Shown here: in pieces, positions 1-4,473 of the stretch
How positions within the stretch are numbered: the first letter of the stretch is position 1
Layout of the letters: every line of letters begins with the position of its first letter
Assembly (NCBI GenBank): GCA_902796375.1
Contig: CADBOW010000160.1
Location: forward strand, 1 to 7,201
Length of the DNA stretch: 7,201 bases
Source: an uncultured Lachnospiraceae bacterium
GTDB lineage: Bacteria; Bacillota; Clostridia; Lachnospirales; Lachnospiraceae
Direction of reading: 5' to 3'
Program-made: the position numbers and the translations under genes
The notes under the pieces: model-generated
What the model saw: only the letters and a program-made list of their open reading frames with translations
What the model was told of the DNA's origin: nothing
The model's database searches: none

Positions 1-83
1 GCCGTATGTTCAGTAACGGATATCGTTACGAAGGAAACAAGAAGTATTACTTCAACAAGAACGGTGTCTGCACAAATCCCTAA
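1..83 (+). CDS. C-terminal end of a cell-wall-binding repeat protein (partial)
   Basis: Only the last 26 codons plus a TAA stop lie in the window; the codon frame begins at base 3. The peptide contains GYRYEGNKKYYFNKNGVCTN, which has the aromatic/Gly pattern (GY..., YYF...NG) of choline-binding or glucan-binding type cell-wall repeats. In that family such repeats are usually C-terminal and hold a secreted hydrolase or surface protein on wall polymers. No catalytic domain can be seen, so the protein's activity is unknown. The other two frames of this stretch do not give a family-like peptide; one stops within 15 bases. A strong terminator begins 26 bases after the stop, which supports a real gene end here. 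The family call rests on one repeat, hence moderate confidence. Confidence 0.6.
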   Translation, partial: RMFSNGYRYEGNKKYYFNKNGVCTNP

Positions 84-109
84 TCCGGATAACGAAGGAT
101 ATTAAGTGA

Positions 110-146
110 AAAACAGCCGGAGGAGCATGTCTCCTCCGGCTGTTTT
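110..146. terminator. Bidirectional intrinsic terminator
   Basis: A perfect 16-bp inverted repeat (110-125 with 131-146) encloses a 5-base loop. The stem is GC-rich in the middle (CAGCCGGAGGAG) and has an A run on its left foot and a T run on its right foot. Read on the plus strand it ends in TTTTCT, just after the cell-wall protein. Read on the minus strand it ends in TTTTT, after the GNAT gene. It sits between two convergent genes, so one hairpin probably ends both transcripts. Confidence 0.9.
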
Positions 147-200
147 CTATCAGAATTGTTTTCTGTCAGCGTCGTGTTCTGTCAGCAATGATATCTGTCA
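137..200 (-). repeat. Four degenerate 16-bp tandem repeats
   Basis: Read on the minus strand, four consecutive 16-base units start at 200, 184, 168 and 152. They begin TGACAGATATC, TGACAGAACAC, TGACAGAAAAC and TGATAGAAAAC. The first seven bases are conserved as TGAYAGA, while the rest of each unit drifts. The last unit runs into the terminator stem. The array is noncoding and lies downstream of the GNAT stop codon. No function is apparent. Confidence 0.6.
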
Positions 201-250
201 TCACGGTTTCTCCGTATGGTCTTATTTCATGATTCCGGGATCATAAGGTC

Positions 251-697
251 TTACGATTCCACCGGTCCGTCCTCTTCATGAAGATACATGATCATTCCAG
301 GTCCCAGATCCGGCGTGGGTCTTGATATGAAACCGTTCTTTTCATAGAACCGTTCCCGGCCCTTTGCACACATCAGCGTGAACATCAGCTCTTCGCCCGG
401 TTCCAGCACCTCTGCCGCTTTCTCCTTCAGAAGCCGGATCAGCTGCGATCCGATTCCCCGCCCATGATAATCCGGCCGCACGATCAGATCCTGAATATTC
501 ATGATCACCAGTCCGTCTCCCACCAGCCGGCCCATACCGACCACATCACCGGTTTCCGTATCCCAGGCCGTGATCATGGCCTTGCAGCCCTGCAATGCGG
601 CATTCACCTGCCGGTCAGACAGTGACTTCCATCCTACGGAGGCTCTGAGCCCCAGATACAGTTCCTTAGGCAAACGAATGTATTTATACTCTATCAT
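251..697 (-). CDS. GNAT-family N-acetyltransferase
   Basis: This 148-aa protein is a single-domain GNAT enzyme, a family that transfers an acetyl group from acetyl-CoA to an amine. Motif A, the acetyl-CoA pyrophosphate-binding loop, is visible as RPDYHGRGIGSQLI at residues 74-87. The strand before it (MNIQDLIV, 66-73) and the C-terminal FYEKNGF (117-123) are the usual motif and its following helix/strand. The start at 697 has AGGA six bases upstream, and the length is normal for the family. It lies 55 bases after hisF on the same strand, so it is probably the last gene of that transcript, which would end at the shared terminator near 110. The substrate cannot be inferred; the histidine neighbours are not good evidence for a histidine-related role. 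Confidence 0.88.
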   Translation of the reverse strand: MIEYKYIRLPKELYLGLRASVGWKSLSDRQVNAALQGCKAMITAWDTETGDVVGMGRLVGDGLVIMNIQDLIVRPDYHGRGIGSQLIRLLKEKAAEVLEPGEELMFTLMCAKGRERFYEKNGFISRPTPDLGPGMIMYLHEEDGPVES

Positions 698-717
698 ATT
701 AATTCCTGTTCCTCATT

Positions 718-737
718 CGGGAATACTTCTATCCCCG
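718..737 (-). other. Small intercistronic hairpin between hisF and GNAT gene
   Basis: On the minus-strand RNA, CGGGGAUA pairs with UAUUCCCG around a GAAG loop: eight pairs including one G-U. No U run follows, so it is not a typical terminator. It lies in the 55-base gap between hisF and the acetyltransferase gene and could act as an RNA processing or stability element. That role is inference. Confidence 0.4.
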
Positions 738-752
738 GTCTTTCCATAAACC

Positions 753-1514
753 TTATAATCGAACGGAGACGCCCCGTTCCCGGAGCTCCTTCTTCAGCTC
801 CCGGATCTCCATTTCCTTAAAGTGAAACAGAGACGCCGCAAGGGCCGCATCCGCTCTGCCCTCCGTCACCGCTTCATAGAAATGATCCACGGTTCCTGCT
901 CCGCCGGAGGCGATCACCGGGATGGAAACCGCTTCCGAAACCGCACGGGTCAGCTGAATGTCATAGCCCGCCTTGGTTCCGTCGCAATCCATACTGGTCA
1001 GCAGGATCTCTCCGGCTCCCAGTCGGTCCGCCTCTGCCGCCCATTCCACTGCATCGATCCCGCAGTCCAGACGGCCGCCGTGTTTGTAGATGGTCCATCC
1101 CTCTCCGTCCCTGCGTCTCTTGGCATCGATGGCCACAACCACGCACTGACTCCCGAATTTCTCTGCGGCATCCGAGATCAGCCGGGGCTGGTCAATGGCT
1201 GCGGAATTCACGGATATTTTATCCGCTCCCGCACGAAGGATATCATGAAAATCCTCGATGGTCCGGATCCCTCCGCCCACCGTAAAGGGAATAAACACGG
1301 TTTCAGCCACCCGGCGTACCATATCCGTCACGATAGCCCTTCGGTCACTGGAAGCCGTAATGTCCAGAAAGACCAGTTCATCCGCTCCTGCCGCGTCATA
1401 TGCCTTACCACACTCCACCGGATCACCGGCATCGATCAGGTCCACAAAATTGATTCCTTTTACAACCCGCCCGTCCTTTACATCCAGGCAGGGAATGATT
1501 CTTTTCGTGTGCAT
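753..1514 (-). CDS. hisF: Imidazole glycerol phosphate synthase, cyclase subunit HisF
   Basis: HisF is the cytoplasmic (beta/alpha)8-barrel subunit. It uses ammonia delivered by HisH to turn PRFAR into imidazole glycerol phosphate and AICAR, the fifth step of histidine synthesis and a link to purines. The protein is 253 aa, the family's usual size. It opens with the signature KRIIPCLDVKDGRVVKG (4-20). The catalytic aspartates D11 and D130 (VVVAIDAK) fall at the standard positions, and phosphate-binding loops are seen at VGGGIR (79-84) and SGGAGT (203-208). The start at 1514 is chosen because homologues begin there and a GGGAGGAA site lies just upstream. The frame also runs up to an ATG at 1544 that touches the hisH stop (TAGATG), but that ATG has no ribosome site. 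The gene starts 30 bases after hisH. Confidence 0.97.
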   Translation of the reverse strand: MHTKRIIPCLDVKDGRVVKGINFVDLIDAGDPVECGKAYDAAGADELVFLDITASSDRRAIVTDMVRRVAETVFIPFTVGGGIRTIEDFHDILRAGADKISVNSAAIDQPRLISDAAEKFGSQCVVVAIDAKRRRDGEGWTIYKHGGRLDCGIDAVEWAAEADRLGAGEILLTSMDCDGTKAGYDIQLTRAVSEAVSIPVIASGGAGTVDHFYEAVTEGRADAALAASLFHFKEMEIRELKKELRERGVSVRL

Positions 1515-1544
1515 TGTTTCTTCCTCCCGACTCTGTCTACGCAT

Positions 1545-2150
1545 CTACAGCGAGATGAAATTCTTAAGGATCTGCAGCCCCACATCGGAGCTCTTCTCCG
1601 GGTGAAACTGGCAGGCATATACATTTCCGGATTCTACCGCCGCATGGATCGTCACACCATATTCCGTGGTTGCAGCCACATCCTCCTGCCGCTCTGCCTG
1701 CAGATAATAGGAATGGACGAAATAAACGTAGCTATGATCTCTGACTCCCGCAAAAAGGCGGGAATCCGGCCGGATCGCGATGTCATTCCAGCCGATCTGC
1801 GGAACCTTGCGGCCTTCTCCCTCCGGGATCCTGCAGATCTTTCCGGGCAGCAGGGAAAGGCCCTGAACCCCGGGGCTTTCCTCGCTCTCCGAGAAGAGCA
1901 GCTGAAGTCCCAGGCAGATTCCCAGAAATGGTTTCCCGGTGGCCACAAAGTCCCGGATCACCTCTTCCAGCCCATATCCCCGCAGCTTCCCCATGGCGTC
2001 TCCGAAGGACCCGACGCCGGGCAGGATCGTACGGTCCGCCTTCCGGATCATTTCCGGATCTCTTGTAAGCATCGTATCCTGTCCGAGATACTGCAATGCC
2101 TTCTCCACACTCTTGATATTACCTGCATCATAGTCAATAATCGCGATCAT
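1545..2150 (-). CDS. hisH: Imidazole glycerol phosphate synthase, glutaminase subunit HisH
   Basis: HisH is a class I glutamine amidotransferase that hydrolyses glutamine and channels ammonia to HisF. The 201-aa protein has the full catalytic triad: C79 in FLGICLGLQ, and H183 and E185 in QFHPEKSS. The oxyanion segment PGVGSFGD (44-51) and the interface motif VPQIGWN (116-122) are also present. The start at 2150 gives the typical N-terminus MIAIIDYDAGN and has GGAGG five bases upstream. The frame stays open to an ATG at 2222, which also has an AGGAG nine bases upstream. That form would add 24 residues translated from the REP-like repeat, so a second, longer product cannot be excluded. hisF follows after 30 bases. 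No hisA or hisI lies beside the pair, unlike many his operons. Confidence 0.96.
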   Translation of the reverse strand: MIAIIDYDAGNIKSVEKALQYLGQDTMLTRDPEMIRKADRTILPGVGSFGDAMGKLRGYGLEEVIRDFVATGKPFLGICLGLQLLFSESEESPGVQGLSLLPGKICRIPEGEGRKVPQIGWNDIAIRPDSRLFAGVRDHSYVYFVHSYYLQAERQEDVAATTEYGVTIHAAVESGNVYACQFHPEKSSDVGLQILKNFISL

Positions 2151-2181
2151 AGCTTCCTCCGATTCTTCCGAATGAACAACC

Positions 2182-2216
2182 ACGGGGACAGACCCCTGAA
2201 TCGAGCCTGTCCCCAT
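2182..2216. repeat. REP-like inverted repeat (GGGGACAG/CTGTCCCC)
   Basis: GGGGACAG at 2184-2191 and CTGTCCCC at 2207-2214 form a perfect 8-bp inverted repeat with a 15-base spacer. One wobble and one A-T pair extend it on the minus-strand RNA. Inside, GGGG at 2184-2187 can also pair with CCCC at 2193-2196, giving an alternative small hairpin. The form resembles short dispersed extragenic palindromes with TGTCCCC ends that I recall from many bacterial genomes. No T run follows, so it is not an evident terminator. It lies in the 91-base gap between the DUF6465-like gene and hisH. Only one copy is in the window. Confidence 0.6.
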
Positions 2217-2241
2217 TGACATATGAATGATCTCCTACGCC

Positions 2242-2460
2242 TTAGAAATCATTCTGTGTGTTGATGATATGGAACGAACCTGTCTCCCCACCGTTAAATA
2301 CGTAATAAACCATATCCTCTTCCGGCTTAACATAAAGAGCGATATTCTTCAGATCTTCCGGCTTTCTTCCGCTGTCAGCCCAGATCTTCTTTGCCTCGCC
2401 TACCAGATAATTCTGGCTTACCTGCTCGCCGTAAAATTCAACATATACAGATGTCTTCAT
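2242..2460 (-). CDS. Small DUF6465-like protein of unknown function
   Basis: This 72-aa protein has no signal peptide or membrane segment. An N-terminal strand (KTSVYVEFYGEQVS, 2-15) is followed by a helix-prone stretch (about 17-30), then a strand pair LYVKPEEDMVYYVFNG (42-57) and a GSFHI ending. This is an alpha/beta layout. The pattern 'YVKPEE..VYYV.NG...GSF' matches my memory of the DUF6465 family, small proteins common in Clostridia and without an assigned role. The start at 2460 has an unusually strong site (GGAGGAGGA) directly upstream, and a consensus promoter lies about 45 bases away, so the gene is probably well expressed. It is the first gene of the likely transcript leading to hisH, hisF and the GNAT gene. 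A link to histidine synthesis is not shown. Confidence 0.75.
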   Translation of the reverse strand: MKTSVYVEFYGEQVSQNYLVGEAKKIWADSGRKPEDLKNIALYVKPEEDMVYYVFNGGETGSFHIINTQNDF

Positions 2461-2505
2461 TTCCTCCTCCTCTCGAGAAACAACCTTCCACTAACGTATA
2501 GATAT

Positions 2506-2533
2506 ATCTTACCATGAATACGGGAAATGTCAA
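2506..2533 (-). promoter_or_regulatory. Sigma-A type promoter for the DUF6465-hisH-hisF-GNAT run
   Basis: On the minus strand a perfect -35 TTGACA (2528-2533) is followed by a 16-base spacer and TAAGAT (2506-2511), four of six matches to TATAAT. Transcription would begin near 2499 and leave a leader of about 38 bases before the ATG at 2460. No terminator is seen between znuA and this promoter, so read-through from the zinc module is possible as well. Confidence 0.65.
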
Positions 2534-2570
2534 GTTTCGGGATTTCGTCTACTGCATTCCTACTACCTTC

Positions 2571-3686
2571 CTACTGCATCCCTTCCTTCAGAACCGACAG
2601 ATTCTCATTCATGATCTTCAGATAGGTGGCTCCGTCCGCAATATCCTGTGCCGTGGTTCCCTGCATGGAATTCAATGTCAGGATCTTCTGATCTCCCGCC
2701 TTCGTGCTCCGGACAATGGTTTCAGCGATCTTCCCGTTGCTACCTTCGATCTTAAAGACCGCCTTCAGCCCCAGCTCATCCACCTTCCCTGACAGAAAGG
2801 TGATGGTTTCGAAGCTTGCTTCCGTCTCTGCGGAACAGCCGACAAATGCCGCGAAATAGCTGATGCCGTAATCATCCACCAGATAGCGGAACGGGAACCG
2901 GTCTCCGAAGAGGATCGTCTTCGTCTTTGCCGCATTCACTGCTGTCTGATAGTCGCTGTCCAGCTTCTTCAGTTCCTGGCTGTAGGCCTTTGCATTCGCA
3001 TCATAGACGCTCTTGTTGGAGGGATCCAGCACCTCCAGCTTTTCAGCGATCACTCCTACGATCCGGTCCGCATTTTTCAGAGAGAGCCATACATGCTCGT
3101 CATATTCCTTCTCGCCACCCTCATGATGGTGGTCATGATCTTCTTCTGCATCCTCATGGTCGTGATCCTCATCTGCCTCCTCATGATCATGGTCTTCATC
3201 TGCATCTTCATGGTCATGATCCTCCTGCATTCCCTCAATGATCTCCTCTTCCTTTGCGGAATCTCCCACAACCTCCAGCAGATCGATCACCTGCATATTG
3301 GGATTTGAAGCCTCCTTCAGAGCATCATCCACCCATTTGTCGGATTCTCCGCCGGCATAGATAAACAGATCGCAGGTACTGATCTTCATAATATCCTCAG
3401 CTGTAGGCTGGTAGCTGTGAAGATCTGCACCATTGTCCAGAAGGAGTGTGATATCGGCACCGGCCGGATTGTCTCCCACAACCTCCCGTACCCAGTCATA
3501 CTCCGGAAAGATCGTTGTAACGATCTTAAGCCCGCCTTCGACTCCCGGTCCTTTACTCTCCGCAGTTCCCTTCTCCGTAGCAGCTCCCGTGGCCGCAGAC
3601 CCCTTCTCTCCGCAGGCAGCAAGGGCGAAGCAAAGGCAGCCCGCCAGAACAACTGCTATAATCTTCTTTTTCCAAAATTTCTTCAT
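2571..3686 (-). CDS. znuA: Zinc-type ABC transporter substrate-binding lipoprotein (ZnuA/AdcA family)
   Basis: This 371-aa protein is a cluster A-1 metal-binding receptor that would sit lipid-anchored outside the membrane and pass Zn2+ (or Mn2+) to an ABC permease. The N-terminus is a lipoprotein signal: KKFWKKK, a hydrophobic core, then the lipobox LAAC with C25. The receptor domain runs from about 53 to 365. H90 (DLHSYQPT) and H198 (YDEHVW) match the first two metal ligands. Between them is a 34-residue acidic His repeat (155-188), typical in position for zinc receptors. The usual third His is not seen: that region reads FGDRFPFRYL (260-269). The usual late Asp appears as N339 in LTLNSMQ. 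The start at 3686 gives the complete signal peptide; its AAGGA site is only three bases away. No promoter is seen in the 201-base gap, so it is probably expressed with the Fur-family gene. No permease or ATPase gene adjoins it. Confidence 0.92.
   Translation of the reverse strand: MKKFWKKKIIAVVLAGCLCFALAACGEKGSAATGAATEKGTAESKGPGVEGGLKIVTTIFPEYDWVREVVGDNPAGADITLLLDNGADLHSYQPTAEDIMKISTCDLFIYAGGESDKWVDDALKEASNPNMQVIDLLEVVGDSAKEEEIIEGMQEDHDHEDADEDHDHEEADEDHDHEDAEEDHDHHHEGGEKEYDEHVWLSLKNADRIVGVIAEKLEVLDPSNKSVYDANAKAYSQELKKLDSDYQTAVNAAKTKTILFGDRFPFRYLVDDYGISYFAAFVGCSAETEASFETITFLSGKVDELGLKAVFKIEGSNGKIAETIVRSTKAGDQKILTLNSMQGTTAQDIADGATYLKIMNENLSVLKEGMQ
3123..3224 (-). repeat. 27-bp coding tandem repeat (EDHDHEDAD units)
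   Basis: Inside the zinc-binding lipoprotein, 3.8 copies of a 27-base unit encode EDHDHEDAD, EDHDHEEAD, EDHDHEDAE and EDHDHHH (residues 155-188). This gives ten histidines within an acidic loop. Such loops in ZnuA-type receptors are thought to capture or sense zinc. Since 27 is a multiple of three, copy-number change would keep the frame. Confidence 0.9.
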
Positions 3687-3725
3687 TGATCCTTACATCC
3701 CTTCCCATGAAATCATTCCCTTTGT

Positions 3726-3885
3726 CTTCTTCCGATGAACTCCTTCCGGCTGCCTTCTTTCGACTTTCTCCCGGCGGCCTTCTTCCGACGACTTTCTTAC
3801 GGCGGCTTTCCTCCGGCGACCTTCTTCCAGCGGCCTTCTTCCGCATACTCCTTCCGGAAGTCTCCCGCAAATCTCTTCCGGCCGC
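3726..3885 (-). repeat. About twelve degenerate 14-bp polypurine repeats between the Fur-family gene and znuA
   Basis: On the plus strand the array reads as units near CTTCTTCCGACGAC, TTTCTTACGGCGGC, TTTCCTCCGGCGAC and CTTCTTCCAGCGGC. Six consecutive units (3765-3848) are exactly 14 bases; the flanking ones are 11-14. Units ending GGC and GAC alternate, which gives a 28-bp higher-order period. In the minus-strand mRNA the array is purine-rich (GGAAGAAGG repeated), lacks strong hairpins and carries many GGAAGGAG-like ribosome-site mimics. It starts two bases after the regulator's stop codon and fills most of the 201-base gap before znuA. It looks noncoding, but two frames are open through most of it. 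Its function is unknown. Confidence 0.8.
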
Positions 3886-3887
3886 GA

Positions 3888-4307
3888 TCAGGCCGTGGCC
3901 CTGCAGGCTTCGCAGATGCCATAAAATACCGTACGAAACGGATCCAGCTGAAATCCGTGATGCTCCATCAGATGATCCCGGACCCCCTCCAGGGAATCAC
4001 AGCTCATATGAAAGAGTGTTCCGCATTTCTCACATTTACAATGAAAGCAGACCCCCTTCCGGTGGCTTTCCTCCGGGACATATTCAAAGCAGGCCGGACT
4101 GTTTGCATCGATCACATACTTCTGCATGATGCCCTCGTCCACCATCCGCTCCATCTGACGGTACACCGTGGTCTGTCCTATGGTGGAGCCCTGTCTATGC
4201 ATATATTCGCAGACATCATTTACGGTGATATGTTTTCCCTGAACAGTCTTCATATAATCCAGCAGCTGCTCCCGCTGCTTTGTCTTATAATTCGGTTTGG
4301 TACCCAT
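3888..4307 (-). CDS. Fur-family metalloregulator, probably Zur-like
   Basis: This 139-aa protein is a dimeric metal-dependent repressor of the Fur/Zur/PerR family. A winged helix-turn-helix occupies about residues 10-65, with recognition helix GQTTVYRQMERMVDEG (44-59). The structural zinc site is complete: C92-x2-C95 (CEKCG) and C132-x2-C135 (GICEAC). The region before it is Cys-rich (GVCFHCKC, 85-92). C73 and H82 recall the Cys/His pair of the sensory site in E. coli Zur, with H89 and H100 also available; this favours zinc over iron or peroxide sensing but does not prove it. The start at 4307 has AGGAGG six bases upstream. A longer frame to 4379 would run into an operator and is not used. 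Three palindromes around its promoter suggest autoregulation, and znuA follows on the same strand. Confidence 0.93.
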   Translation of the reverse strand: MGTKPNYKTKQREQLLDYMKTVQGKHITVNDVCEYMHRQGSTIGQTTVYRQMERMVDEGIMQKYVIDANSPACFEYVPEESHRKGVCFHCKCEKCGTLFHMSCDSLEGVRDHLMEHHGFQLDPFRTVFYGICEACRATA

Positions 4308-4330
4308 ATTCCGCCTCCTGTCCTTCCCTT

Positions 4331-4362
4331 CAATTCCAGAATTCAACAATTCAACATTCGAA
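4331..4362. repeat. Four degenerate 8-bp repeats in the regulator's leader
   Basis: The plus strand reads CAATTCCA, GAATTCAA, CAATTCAA and CATTCGAA with an exact 8-base period. The array lies between the ribosome site and the nearest palindromic box in the 5' leader of the Fur-family gene. It is AT-rich and has no evident function. Confidence 0.45.
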
Positions 4363-4369
4363 CAAAAAA

Positions 4370-4384
4370 TGAAAATCATTTTCA
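4370..4384. promoter_or_regulatory. Fur/Zur-type operator, box 1
   Basis: TGAAAATCATTTTCA is a perfect 7-1-7 inverted repeat, the shape of Fur-family operators. It lies about 19-33 bases downstream of the expected transcription start of the regulator gene, where a bound dimer would block elongation or initiation. Confidence 0.8.
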
Positions 4385-4394
4385 GTTTTGAATC

Positions 4395-4409
4395 TGAAAA
4401 CGATTTTCA
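4395..4409. promoter_or_regulatory. Fur/Zur-type operator, box 2 over the transcription start
   Basis: TGAAAACGATTTTCA is a 7-1-7 repeat with one mismatch. It begins 25 bases from box 1, touches the -10 element and covers the expected start site near 4402, so it is the best-placed site for repression. Confidence 0.82.
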
Positions 4410-4437
4410 TTTTACATACCATCACTGCTTTTGTCAA
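4409..4437 (-). promoter_or_regulatory. Promoter of the Fur-family regulator and znuA
   Basis: On the minus strand TTGACA (4432-4437) is followed by a 17-base spacer and TAAAAT (4409-4414), a near-consensus sigma-A promoter. The start would be near 4402, giving a leader of about 94 bases. The promoter is flanked and overlapped by three operator-like palindromes. No second promoter is apparent before znuA, so it probably drives both genes. Confidence 0.8.
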
Positions 4438-4444
4438 GCAAAAA

Positions 4445-4459
4445 TGGAAACGATTTTCA
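4445..4459. promoter_or_regulatory. Fur/Zur-type operator, box 3 upstream of the -35
   Basis: TGGAAACGATTTTCA is a 7-1-7 repeat with two mismatches and matches box 2 at 14 of 15 bases. Its centre is 50 bp from that of box 2, on the far side of the -35 element. It sits between the promoter and the murF stop codon. Confidence 0.72.
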
Positions 4460-4473
4460 TTTTTCTTCTTCTA

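Noticed and set aside
1515..1544. Upstream start for HisF touching the hisH stop
   Set aside because: There is no ribosome site before it, and HisF homologues begin at the MHTKRIIPCLD start, which has a strong site.
822..2219. Long open frame (465 codons) on the plus strand
   Set aside because: It is the complement of hisF and hisH, both certain from motifs; its own peptide is low in family-like features and it has no ribosome site.
2151..2241. Possible histidine T-box or attenuator before hisH
   Set aside because: The gap is only 91 bases, has no T-box motif or His-codon leader peptide, and its hairpin has no U run.
3123..3224. Possible CRISPR-like array because of regular 27-bp units
   Set aside because: The units are directly adjacent with no unique spacers and encode the His-rich loop of the receptor.
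3687..3725. Partial operator-like ATGAAATCATT before znuA
   Set aside because: The inverted half is missing, so it does not meet the 7-1-7 pattern.
3553..3870. 105-codon minus-strand frame with Arg/Lys-rich 14-residue repeats
   Set aside because: It begins with TTG, overlaps the znuA signal peptide out of frame, and arises because the 14-bp repeat lacks stops. I treat the region as a noncoding repeat.
4308..4379. Upstream start giving the Fur-family regulator 24 more residues
   Set aside because: The extension crosses the 8-bp repeats and part of operator box 1. The start at 4307 has a perfect AGGAGG and a family-like N-terminus.
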